Positions 19,999 through 30,820 of a DNA stretch of 64,000 bases are shown in pieces. The translations under genes were made by a program, and so were the position numbers. The stretch lies in the NCBI GenBank assembly GCA_036186865.1, contig AP025049.1:31835885-31899884 (forward strand). The letters run 5' to 3'. This stretch comes from Eustoma russellianum. Taxonomy: Eukaryota > Streptophyta > Magnoliopsida > Gentianales > Gentianaceae. The notes beneath the pieces are model-generated. The model saw only the letters and a program-made list of their open reading frames with translations, did not search any database and was not told the DNA's origin. Position 1 is the first letter of the stretch; the number at the start of each line of letters is the position of its first letter.

Positions 19999-22900
19999 TT
20001 AAGTGTCAAAAAATGCTAAACGACTGATCTCAGCAGCTAGTGTTCCCGTTATAGTATCTCTTTTCATTAGCAATGAAAGTATCGATCTGCGATCCGTTTC
20101 CACAATTAAATTTGAATAAGCCGTCGCAAAATAAATCAGTGAGAAAGACATCGCTTGTAATTCGGCTCGTAGTGGAGTAAGTTGCGGAAGAGCAAAACAT
20201 ATAGAGGAAATCATGTGCCCTTGATCATCCCTCAACACAGCACTACCTGCAGCTGCTTTCTTTCCCACAGCCGCATTTATATTGAGTTTCATTTGGCCAG
20301 TTGGAGGAAGTTCCCACTTAATCAGTCAAAACTTCATGTGCCGTATTGGTGGGGAAAAAAATAAATCCTCTAGCTGTGGTGTAGGCTGCACAAATTTCTT
20401 ACCACTCATCGTTGTACACCATGTGTAGATTGTCCTGCGGACTTGCTCATATAAAGACCCATATGTAAATGTCTCATCCCCAAATCGAATGGCGGCATAC
20501 ATTTTCCATATTTCCCACGTAACTATGGATGGCACAACTGACTTGAATTGGCCAGTCATAGTGGAGGCTGACGAAAGACGCCACCATCAGCGAAGATATT
20601 GCTTTATAGTTTCCTGTCTAGGGAATGGACCTGAAAATATTATCGAAATTTCAATCCATAGCGTAATCTGTATGCAACCAAGAAATATATGATCTGTAGT
20701 ATCTGAGAATTGACAACAAAAAGCATATTGTGTGGGGTATATAGCTTGCCATGATGAGAAATTGTCCACCAAAGGCTACGATTGTGTCCAAAGGCGCCAA
20801 AGGAAAAGACGCATTCCAGGATGAGCATTTGGCCACCATATGAAACGGTGCTCCGTAAAACTGGTTCCAGACGTACTTATAGCTAAATAGGCTGATTTGA
20901 GTGAAAACTAGCCGCTGGCATCTGGTACCCAGTTAATAATATTCTGCTACATTAGCTTGCATGAAATCATTGATACTACATAACCTCTTCCACACTGAGG
21001 AGTCATATATATGCGAATACATGGAAGATCGGCCTCTGTATTTCGCCCAACAATACTCAGCCCAAGGTGTGTTTGAGTGATGATAGTTCCACCAAAGTTG
21101 ACATTCATATGCTTTTTGTACACTTAAGAGATGTCTAATGACTAACCCGCCTTCATCTTGTGATTTACACACCGATAGCCAGGAACGCCAATGATGACGA
21201 CCATGGAACTGAGTACATGCTTGATGAGAACCACCTAGCCCGCCATCGTTAACAGTTTAGCAGACCAAGAATGAAGTTTATTATCAAAATGCTGAATAAG
21301 TGATAAGCAATACATGGCTCTATTAATTCTTTTATACAAGTAGGAACCCAGGTATTTAATTGGTAGCGATGTCAGATGCATACCCAAAGCCTGTGATGCT
21401 GCCATGCCTAAAATACCCTCCCCCACTACTACTTGGCTCTCGTGATAGTTAACTAGTTGACAAGAAGCATTTTGATATGCGGTTAAGAATCTGCAAAATC
21501 TTTCCAAATTATGCGTTGAGCCATTCAGGAAAATCAACAAATCATCTGCAAAACCTAAATGTGAAACACATGGAGTACGCCCCGCATGAAAACCCTTAAT
21601 CGCCCCCTGTGAGATCAAAGCCTTGAGACCGCGAGAGAAACCTTTTGATGCAATAATAAATAAAAGTGGCGATAATGGATCACCTTGCTTCACCCCTCGT
21701 CCAACAAGGAAGAATCCGACTTGTTTTCCATTTAATAATATTGAACAACGAGTTGCCTGCAAATTATTTATAAGTATGCGAACTAACCTTGAGTGAAAAC
21801 CCATCTTCCGTAGGAGGTGTTCTAAGTAACACCAACTGACACGATAAAAGGCCTTTGCCATATCTAATTTAATCATGACATGACCCCCCTTGTCTTCCTA
21901 TCTATCATAGGAACCATCTCTTGCGCTAATAGAATTTGTTCTGTAATGTTTCTGCCTTTCATAAAACCTGCCTGTTCTGATGAGATAATCCTGAGCAGAA
22001 TGGGGGATAGTTTGGTAGATATAAGACGTGTGATCACCTTAGCGGTAAAATTTGTCAAACAGATTGGTCTAAAATCTGCAAATGTTAGAGGAGTTTTCAC
22101 TTTAGGAATCAGTACAATGGTTGCCGAGGCCATCTGTTTAGGCATCATCACACCCAGGAAACACTCTTGAACTGCTTTTTGCACATCAAGATGTATGAGA
22201 TGCCAGAAGTGCCTATAAAAAGAGACTGGATATCCGTCAGGTCCTGCCGCACTAATGGCACTAAGCTCCCATACCGCTGAACGAATCTCTTGTAAAGAAG
22301 GCATATATTGAAGGATTATGTTATCTTCCATCGTTAAGAGTGTAGGAATATACTGCTCCAATCGAGGAATGCTCGATTTTGTGCAATTTTCAACTGAGCT
22401 TGACTTCTGTGATATTGCTCATGGGTTACTTCAGATGGGGAAGTATCATAAGCCTTTTCATGGTTAAGAACATCCTCTTTCGCTTGTGCCACTGAGTTGA
22501 AAATATTTCCGAATACTTCATTATTCCACTTTCTCAACTGATGCTTTATTCGACGAAGCTTATCATATAAACCCCACATACCTCCCACTGTTGAAAAAGT
22601 TTGCCAGTGATGTTGAACCACCAAATCAAAATCCGGATGCGTGGCCCAGACATAAAGATATCTAAAGTTAGCTGTCACCCGCATTGTTTGTAGATCGCAT
22701 TGAAGATAACTAGGAGAATGATCTGACGTCGCCCTAGAGAGATGTTGACAATGGATGGACGGAAACAAATCAGTAAATGCGGTAGTACAAAGATATCGAT
22801 CTAGACGACGCCAAACCCGCCCTAGACCACGGCCATCACTCCACGTATATGGATATCCATGAAAAGAAATTTCTTGTAGAGCACACATTGCTATACAATT

Positions 22901-23375
22901 ATTGAAATCCTGCAACTGACGAAGTGTAGGCGAAGATCGACCTCGATGCTCATCTAGCGAATGAAATGTATTAAAATCTCCTCCCACCAACCATGGTAGG
23001 TAGAGGCCATCATAAAACAACTATAAATCCTCCCATAATGGCTTTCGTGCGATTACTGTGTGAAGACCATAAACAGCAATAAATCAAAATTGATCACCAG
23101 AAGCCAACCATGTCCATTTGAAAGAATAATTTTGTTGGTCCGATCGCGTATCTTCCAACGAGATAATAGAGTCCTTCCAAAAAAACCAAATATGATCATC
23201 AAAGACTGATAATGCTTTGGAAAAAACCAAAACACAAACGATACGATACCAAAGTAGATACTCTTGCTTTAGGTTCAATAATAACTAAGCCATGCAAATT
23301 GTATCGTCGAATTAACAAGAGAAACCTAGTTTCTGAGGTACAAATACCTCGCACATTCCAGAACATAAATTTCAT
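19999..23375 (-). pseudogene. LINE E ORF2: endonuclease, RT, zf-RVT, RNase H
   Basis: ATG at 23375 overlaps the ORF1 stop and reads MKFMFWNVRGIC, the endonuclease start. Further motifs: VGGDFNTFHSLDEHRGR and RATSDHSPSYL (end of endonuclease, near 22740), AGPDGYPVSFYR, DFRPICLTNFTAKVITRLIS and QAGFMKGRNITEQILL (22361-21873), then MIKLDMAKAFYRVSW, RGVKQGDPLSPLLFII and catalytic FADDLLIF (near 21540). zf-RVT fragments lie at 21172-20587, and RNase H at 20292-19999 starts KLNINAAVGK, so its first catalytic Asp is Asn. Multiple frameshifts, especially between 23300 and 23020 and between 21235 and 20560. Confidence 0.86.
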
Positions 23376-24710
23376 TGTGCTAATGGATCAAAAGAGTTAG
23401 AGAGTTGTGCTGCACGTAACCTGGCTAACTTCGGAGAAACTGCGACAGCTTGAGGTGGACGGCGTAATATTCGCGGAGGAGAAGCTTCAGTTTCTACTGC
23501 CGCTGTTGTAGACCCTGCATGTTTTCTACTAGTGTCAAGATAAACTGCTTGAAAGACATTTTCCATGGCTTCATATATGTCCCTGTCTTGTGTATCCAAA
23601 CGGTTTACATTCAATGGTATTACCAGCTCGCTATCCGAAAGGGATGAAAAATCCTCCTGTTGTGATAAATCACGTATAATACAATCATCAACACCTTTGA
23701 GACGTAAGATATCTTGTGTAGTAGATACCACATTATCTTGACAAAATCTGGAGATGGAGGATGGGCCATTGACGGCGGATGCGCAGACGGAGTAGTTGTG
23801 ATAGGGTTCGTCTGAGAAAGATCTAGTCGATTCGAAGGCATAGTTTTGCTATGAATTTCATGCACAGGGGCTGAAGTAGGCAAATTTTTCTTAGGTGTCC
23901 AACGTTGTTTTGGACCCTTGTCTGCTTGAGGTTGCGGCTTGATCATTGATGGCCTCATAGGGGCCTCCACAGGAGCTTTGCCGCAGTCGTCAGTCACATG
24001 TCCTAATCGAAAACAACTGACATAATAGGACGGCAAGTCCTCATATTGAACAGCCCGCGAATGATCTTTGTTGGGCCCTGAATAAAAATTCGTTGTGGCA
24101 ACTCTTTTGAGACGTCAAGTTCAACGTATAGTCGCGCAACTGAAGGCCGAGTTACCGCTGTGGTTGCGGCATCCATCTTCATGGGCGTGCCTATCATATG
24201 AGCAATCTGAAAAAGAGCATCTTTTCGATGAAAATGTATTGGGAGTCCGGTGAAATACACCCATATTGGAACAATAGGTATCTCAATGACAGGATCCTAA
24301 TTCGGCGTCCATTTTGTGACTCGCATATGTTTGCCGGAGATCGTCCAACTTTGTCGTGAGAAGCAGCGGAGATAATCTTGTTCATGATCGAAATGGAGAA
24401 GGACATGTTTTGCATCAACAAGTCCGATCTTGACAGTCTCGAAAAATCCAATGCGATCAACGGGTGATCTAATCGTCGCTATGGGCGGCCTACCAAATCA
24501 GAAAGTTCCAACCAATGTGAGTTTGTAGGGGGCAGCCAGAGATTGAATTTCTTCTGCGGTGAAAGTGATCATTGGACCATCCTTAAATTTTTGTATTGGT
24601 TTTGGCGGAATAGGTGTCGAGGAAGTTGAGAAGATGGAGGCGTAGGTTCTTGGTACCGCCGGAACTGAGATCGCATCCTTTATCGAAGATGGTAGCGGAA
24701 GATCCGCCAC
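23372..24710 (-). pseudogene. LINE E ORF1 (DUF4283 + zinc knuckle)
   Basis: Starts ATGGCG at 24710 (MADLPLPSSI). The N-terminal domain shows GPMITFTAEEIQSLAAPYKL, a stop in GTF-FGRPP, then ITK-type RVTKWTPN and PIVPIWVYFTGLPIHFHRKD across frameshifts. The zinc knuckle reads YYVSCFRLGHVTDDC, with the first Cys of the CCHC replaced by Tyr. A lysine/proline-rich middle (RWTPKKNLPTSAP) and an acidic tail end in FDPLAQ at 23372. The TGA stop overlaps the ORF2 ATG as ATGA. Compared with copy B the N-terminal sequence is clearly diverged, so B and E are different subfamilies. Confidence 0.84.
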
Positions 24711-24775
24711 GGTGACCCAAGAGAAAAGGCAGATAAAACACGTTTCAAAAATGGAAGAGAAGAGCGGTGTCAGCA

Positions 24776-24796
24776 GCGGCAGGCATTGCCTACCGC
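24776..24796 (-). other. LINE E 5'-UTR GC-rich hairpin
   Basis: A 9-bp stem (GCGGTAGGC with GCCTGCCGC, one G-U pair) and a 3-nt loop, about 42 nt from the 5' boundary. This is the longest of the four 5' hairpins. Confidence 0.55.
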
Positions 24797-24835
24797 CGCC
24801 ACCGGAGATCGCATTGGGTCAGAGAGAAAATTGCC

Positions 24836-24838
<3 letters not shown>

Positions 24839-24880
<42 letters not shown>

Positions 24881-24992
24881 CACACACACACATATATATA
24901 TATGCACATATATATATGCACATATACATATATACATATATACATATATACATATATACATATATACATATATATATATATGTATATATATA
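24839..24992. repeat. Microsatellite 6: (TA)n, (CA)n and (CATATA)n
   Basis: About 154 bp, the second longest array. It includes several CATATA units and separates the 5' ends of LINE E and LINE F, which point away from each other. Confidence 0.95.
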
Positions 24993-25018
24993 AATGGAAG
25001 GCTATGGCGATTGCCCCC

Positions 25019-25034
25019 GGCGGCAGTGGCCGCC
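25019..25034 (+). other. LINE F 5'-UTR GC-rich hairpin
   Basis: GGCGGCAGTGGCCGCC: 6-bp stem GGCGGC/GCCGCC with a 4-nt loop, about 26 nt from the boundary. Confidence 0.5.
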
Positions 25035-25107
25035 GCCCCTTGCTTCACATTGATCTTTTTTGCATCCATCCCGTCTTCGTCATTACCGATTCGCTATATG
25101 ATCACCG

Positions 25108-26340
25108 GTGATCGTAAATTCAGCCACAGCTCCGACTTTTGTGGTGGTTCTATCCGGCAATTCCAATGCAACACAAATCGCCATCTCCACGAAAACGGTC
25201 TCCAGGTATAAAGGCCTTCCATTGATCTCTTTTACCGATGATGAAATGGATGCACTTACGGTTCCCTTTTGGTTTTCGTTGGTAGGCACGTTTTGGTATG
25301 GCCGCCCTCCATTGAAGGTGATTAGATATGTTTTTGAAAAGATTGGGTTCAATAATGATTTGCGCATTACTTTGATTGATCAGTCTCATATTCTTTTGAA
25401 TTTTCAGCATGAACCTGATTATATTTGTTGCTTGAGTATCTGTGGACGTCATATGCGTGTAACAAAATGGACTGTGGATTTTGATCCTTCAGCAGATGTT
25501 CCTATTGTTCCTGTGTGAATCGCATTCCTTGGATTACCAATCATTTGCATCATAAATCTGCTCTCTTCGAAATTGTTCGGCCCATCGGCACTCCCATTAA
25601 GCTTGATATTGCCACGACTGATGGGCTGCGACCATAGGTTGCACGAGTGTATGTTGAAGTGGATGTCTCATAGGAGTTGCCTAAAAAGGTTTATCTGCAG
25701 GAAAAGCAATGAATTCTTTTGCAACAGGTGGTTTATAAGGATTTACCAATGTTTTGTACCAATAGCCATCGACTTGGACATGCTACAGGAATTTGTAATA
25801 CAGCTCCGCCGCCTGTGGTCCCGCCGCCTCCGCCTGCCACTCGATGGACACCAAAAAAAAGCTTCCTAAAGGTCCAACAGCTGGTTCCTCTGAGCCCATA
25901 AAGTTGTTATCACGGCAACCAGCCGCAGATGCTGTAGAAGTACCATCGCCACAGCTTGCGGATCCGCCACCACCCACTAATGCTCAAGATATTTCCCGCC
26001 TGGGTGTTGATGCTGAGTACCTGCCACAGGAGGAGGTTGAGGAGGGTGGAGATATTGGCCACTCATCTGACACAGAGTTACATATTGAAGATCTTCCACC
26101 TAACTTGCTGCTGGTTTCGAACATTATAATTCTCAAAATCCAGTCTCTACTAGAGTCTCCTTCGGAGGAGATTTTACTATCCTGACTAGAGGAACCTAGT
26201 CCATATGAGGGTTTTATCGCAGTCGTTCACATCGCAGAAGCCGAACACGTAAAGAGCTACCGCCACTGCCGCCATCCACTATTCATACTTGTAGTGCTGC
26301 ACGTGCATCGCATAGGAGTGATGTAAATCTGACTCAATGA
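25108..26340 (+). pseudogene. LINE F ORF1 (DUF4283 + zinc knuckle)
   Basis: The likely start codon is now GTG at 25108 where copies B and G have ATG. The DUF4283 part reads TKTVSRYKGLPLISFTDDE, FWYGRPPLKVIRYVFEKIGF and RVTKWTVDFDPSADVPIVPV up to a stop at 25516. It then passes through frameshifts to a zinc knuckle region (FCTNSHRLGHATGIC near 25752, with one Cys changed to Ser), a proline-rich stretch and the acidic IGHSSDTELH motif (near 26055). The C-terminus ends DVNLTQ with TGA at 26338-26340, overlapping the ORF2 ATG. Confidence 0.84.
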
Positions 26341-29300
26341 ACATTCTGACTTGGAATGTTAGGGGCATTAGCCCTTCCTTGGCTCGCTTGCATAGCTTAG
26401 TGAGCTTGCACAATCTTAATCTGCTTGCTATCATTGAACCAAAACACCCACCTAATCATGTTATGTGTTTTGGTTTAGACTTGGGCTTTGCTAATTCTTT
26501 TACTTTGCATTCTGGAAAAAAAAATTTGGCTTTACTGACGGGACTCAGTATTTCGGCTCATGCATACAAATGATGCTGATCAGGTGGTCCATTTTCAATT
26601 TATGTATATTCCACTAAATCTTGTCTTTACTTTTTTGGTGGTTTACGCGTTACATACTTTAGCATAGTGTCGTCCTTTATGGCAGGCTTTATATGACTAT
26701 TCTCAGCAGATTTCCAGTCCGTGGTTAGTTTCTGGGGACTTCAATACATTTCGGACATTATCTGATCATCCAGGTCGCTCTCAATTATCATTATTTGCGT
26801 TACAAGATTTTAATGATTGTATCGAATCCTGTCCTTCATGGATCCTCCCTTTCATGGACCACGGTATACTTGGAGGGACGGCTTAGGTCGTGTACAACAC
26901 CGTTTAGACTGGTATTTCCTCAATTCTTCTTTCTAGGATGCTTTTGAGGATATTTGTTTAACACACTTGCCACGGATAGCTTCGGATCATATGCCACTTT
27001 TGTTGGTCTGTCGAGTGTTGGAAAAAACAGGTCGGCGTGCATTTCGTTTTCTTGATGCCTGGTTGTCTCATTCGGATTTTCATGCTTATGTAAAAACCGC
27101 TTGGGAATCATATCCCACTACCGGAGGTATGTATGGTTTCTATAGTAAGTTGTTTCGACTTAAGCAGCATATTCTGCGCTTGAATCGGGAGGTTTTTGGA
27201 AATATTTTTCGTCAAGTAGAGCAGGCTGAGGCGGATGTGAGGCAGGCGGAAGTTGTGTGGGACAAAGATCCATCAGAGATAAATCGCAGTCTACATCATC
27301 AAGCCAAGGCAATATACATCCAGCGTCCAAGTATGAGTTACAGTTTTGGAAGCAGAAAGCGTGTCTTAGCTGGCTTCAGGATGGTGATGATAATACACGT
27401 TATTTTCATTCAATTGTCAAGGGCCTCCGATCTCAGTTACACATTCAGCAAATTTATACACATTCGGATGATTTATGCGACATAGAAGATGCAATTAGAA
27501 ATGAAGCAGTTTCGTTCTACACGGCCTTGTTTTCACATGAACAGACAAGGAATTATGATTATATCTTGCAGCATATTCCACAGCTTGTTACTATAGAGGA
27601 CAATAATTTTCATACTCAGCTTCCAAAGGCATCGGAGGTAAAGGATGCAGTGTGGCATTTAGATCCTCAAAGTGCTGCAGGGCCTGATGGCTTTCATGGT
27701 AATTGCTTCCGTTCATGTTTGTCTATTATACATATGGATGTTGTCTTGGCTGTGTAGGAATTCTTCCTCGGGATTTCACAGCCCACGACGATGGCTAGTG
27801 CTCTTATTACCTTAATTCTTAAGGTAACAACTCCACGTACTTTTAGTGATTTTCGGCCAATCTGTTTGACTAATTTTTTGAGTAAGCCTTGCACTCGTAT
27901 CATTGCGACACGCCTTAGTACTTTTCTTCCGAAACTTATCCCACTGGAGCAAACGGATTTTCTAAAAGGACAGGATATCTCTACTCAAGTGCTGCTTCTT
28001 TGGGAGATAATACACATGGTTGATAAAAGGGGAAGCCAGGTATGTCTTAAACTGGATATGATGAAGTCTTTTGACAGAGTAAGTTGGGAATACTTGGAGC
28101 TGCTGTTGCGTTGTTTTGGTTTCACTGGATTTTTTGTGCGCATTATAATGAATCATTTAGGCAGCACCTGTTTTTTTATTTTCATCAATGGTGTCCCGTC
28201 AGGTAGCTTTCGGTCGTACAGGGGGGGGTCAAGAAAGGCAACCCGTTATCACCTTTGTTATTTATTTTATCATTGGAGGGATTTAGTAGAGGGTTAATGG
28301 CGCTGGTGTCAACGGATGTCTTGCTGCCTTTTTGTTTGGGCCGTATACCATTCCACGTGTCACATCTTGCATATGCGAATGATTTGGTAATATTTCTTCG
28401 TGGCACGGTTCATACTTTACGTGGCTTGAAATCCTTTTTGACTCATTATGAAGCCGCCTTAGGTCAAAAGGTAGATTACGATACAAGCAGCTTCATATCT
28501 TCTACCAATACTTCTTTGCAACGCAGACTTCATTATGTCGACATCCTTGGTATGCATGCTTCAAGTTTGCCATTTCGTTATTTGGGCTCTTTCTTGCTTA
28601 AGGGCATTAGCCGAGCGCGTTATTATACATCATTGCTGGAGCACATTGACAACCGCCTTCATGGATGGCATAATAAGCTGTTGTCTCAAGCAGGTAGGCT
28701 GGTTTTATTGAGGTATGTTATTTCCTCACTCCCTTTGCATATTATAGCAGCAGGCGGTTTGCCACAATCGGTGATTAAGGTCATAGAATGTAAAATGGCC
28801 AGTTTCTATTGTGGGTCCAAGAAGACATTGGATCACATGGTCCACTATTCAGACGCCATGTGCTGAAGGTGGTTTGGGCCTTCAAGATCTCTGCACTCTT
28901 CAAGTAGCCTATTTTTGTCGCATATGCTGGAACTACCATCAAAATCATACACTTTGGAGTGCGTATCTGCATGAAACATATGGCTATCATGGGGATTACC
29001 GTCCCCGTCTTACGGATTCACTTGTTTGGAAGATTCTTTGTCGCACTCATATTTTTTGTTCCTCTCATAGTCGGCAGCATGGTACACAGTTGTGCTGGAC
29101 TGACTTGGTTTCAGGAGAATTTCCTTACGTTCAGCGTATGATCTTTGTCGTATATCACATCCCACTCTTCTTTCGGCTTAATTTATCACACACAAGCATC
29201 ATAGGCTAATGATCCGAATATTTCTTTGGTGGCTATATCATAGGGCACTACCTTTTGAAGATTATATTGGGCATTTTACGGCATATATGCCCACACAATG

Positions 29301-30199
29301 CCCTTTCTGCAAGGTAGCTTCAGCAGTAGTTGATCATGTCTTTCTGCATTGCACATACACTCGGACTATTTGGCGTCCTTTCTCGGATATCATGCAGGAG
29401 AATCTGCATTCCTCTATGCGTTTATGGCCTCATTTATTAGCTTGGTGGTTTTGAGCCTCATCAAATACACTTCTAGGGGCTTTGCGGATTGTGATACCAG
29501 GTATTATGGTCTACAATATATGGCGGGCATATGCTTCCTTAACATATGGTGATGCCACCCTTTATACTACTGATTCACTTGATGCTATTATCCGCTCTAA
29601 TATTTATTTGTGGGGCAAAACTCTTGATGGGACAAAGCTTGCATCTGGTGTCAGCAAAATGAAATATTTGCATCTGTTACCTCCTCTTCGTCCAAAAATG
29701 CCCATAGAGGTCCGGTGGCTCCTTCCTCCTTCAGGTCGAATAAAGCTAAATGTTGATGCGACAGTTGGCCGTACTTATGCCGCAGGAGGGGTAATCTTGC
29801 GAGACAGCTCTGGCGTATGTGTTGCGGTAGTTTCTTTCAGATTGCCACCATGCCCTTTTCGTTGCTGAAATGCAAGTGGTATTTTTTGGGTTGCTATAGT
29901 TTTTGCCGCTACATCGTCCTATTATTCTAGAGACTAATTGTCACCAGTTAACACAGCTGCTTTATCGGCACAATGCTGCCGCCGCGGGTTATCATCTCCG
30001 CATGCTTCGGTGTCTACAGATGCAGACACAGTATGACATACAACATGTTTTCAGGGACGCCAATATGGAAGCAGATTATCTAGCGCATCATGAATTGATG
30101 ACTCCTAGGACGGGTTATTATACCCATCACACTCTTCCGCCATTGGTTCGTAGTTGCGTCAGTCATGATATTACCACCGCCCACCTTCGGCTTGCATGA
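26337..30199 (+). pseudogene. LINE F ORF2: endonuclease, RT, zf-RVT, RNase H
   Basis: ATG at 26337 (MNILTWNVRGI, then LLAIIEPKHPP). The endonuclease is frameshifted several times but keeps SGDFNTFRT (near 26737) and RIASDHMPLLL (26970). RT: SVKGLRSQLHIQ region, DFRPICLTNFLSKPCTRIIA (27850), LKLDMMKSFDRVSWEY (28050), a frameshift inside the QGDPLSPL box, and YANDLVIF at 28370 where YADD is expected, so the catalytic Asp pair is broken. zf-RVT: CPFCKVASAVVDHVFLHC (29305). RNase H: KLNVDATVGRTYAAGG (29748, first Asp kept), ILETNCHQL with Asp changed to Asn, and FRDANMEADYLAHHE at the end. Confidence 0.87.
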
Positions 30200-30674
30200 A
30201 CGGTGTCTTCCTCAAGCTATCCTTCTTTGTCTTCCATATGGATTGGCTCTGCTATACATCTTCTGCCTGCTCTCTACGGAGTGCAGGCAGTTTCGGTACG
30301 ATCTACTGCTCCTGGCTATGCATGCTTTTATTCCGTTATTGAATTATATTGCTTTCTGATAGTGGACCTTCTGTTTTTACATGGATGCTCATGGGCGTTG
30401 TCTGCGGCTTTTGCGTGAGCTGGCATGGATGGATGGAGTTGGGGTTGTCCTTTTATTATGTACTGCATGCTTCATATGTGGTAAATATGTACTCTTTTTC
30501 CTTCGTGCAGGATTTTATCCACAAGGGTGGTTTTGCTGCCAAGGCTTTGATGAGGCATACCATACCACATTTGAACATTCCCCCTCCAAACAACGTGTAT
30601 TATGGAGTTGTATTTTCCGACTACTCAGTAGTTACATTCGGCTTTGTTATGACTTTATTTTTATCAAAGGTATT
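30200..30674 (+). other. LINE F 3' UTR
   Basis: About 475 bp after the ORF2 stop, without a gene. The last 180 bp hold the block conserved with copies B-E, including the mini-hairpin CCACAAGGGTGG at 30519-30530. Confidence 0.6.
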
Positions 30675-30692
30675 CCTCCGCCATAAGTGAGG
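30675..30692 (+). other. LINE F 3'-terminal hairpin
   Basis: CCTCCGCCATAAGTGAGG, identical to copy B. Confidence 0.7.
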
Positions 30693-30735
30693 GTTTTTTC
30701 TTAAATAAAATATGGAGACCTGGGCTCCTTTATTT

Positions 30736-30736
<1 letters not shown>

Positions 30737-30819
<83 letters not shown>

Positions 30820-30820
30820 A
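30737..30820. repeat. Microsatellite 7: (TA)n with CATA units
   Basis: About 84 bp of TA with two or three ACATATAT interruptions, between the 3' end of LINE F and the 5' end of LINE G. Confidence 0.95.

Larger units (their letters stand above)
19060..24838 (-). mobile_element. LINE copy E, near full length
   Basis: About 5.8 kb on the minus strand: 5' UTR with GC-rich hairpin (24776-24796), ORF1 (24710-23372), ORF2 (23375-19999), 3' UTR (19998-19112), 3' hairpin (19094-19111) with CAATAAAA, spacer and microsatellite. Both ORFs carry several frameshifts. The 5' end lies next to a long TA array and faces LINE F head to head. Confidence 0.83.
24993..30736 (+). mobile_element. LINE copy F, near full length
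   Basis: About 5.7 kb on the plus strand: 5' UTR with hairpin 25019-25034, ORF1 (25108-26340), ORF2 (26337-30199), 3' UTR, 3' hairpin 30675-30692, AAATAAAATA and then an inverted repeat (GGAG-ACCTGGG-CTCC flanked by AAATAAA and TTTATTT) before the TA array. Both ORFs contain frameshifts and stops and the RT active site is mutated. Confidence 0.84.

Noticed and set aside
24712..25211. Overlapping frames across the TA array between LINEs E and F
   Set aside because: Microsatellite translation joined to LINE 5' UTRs; not genes.
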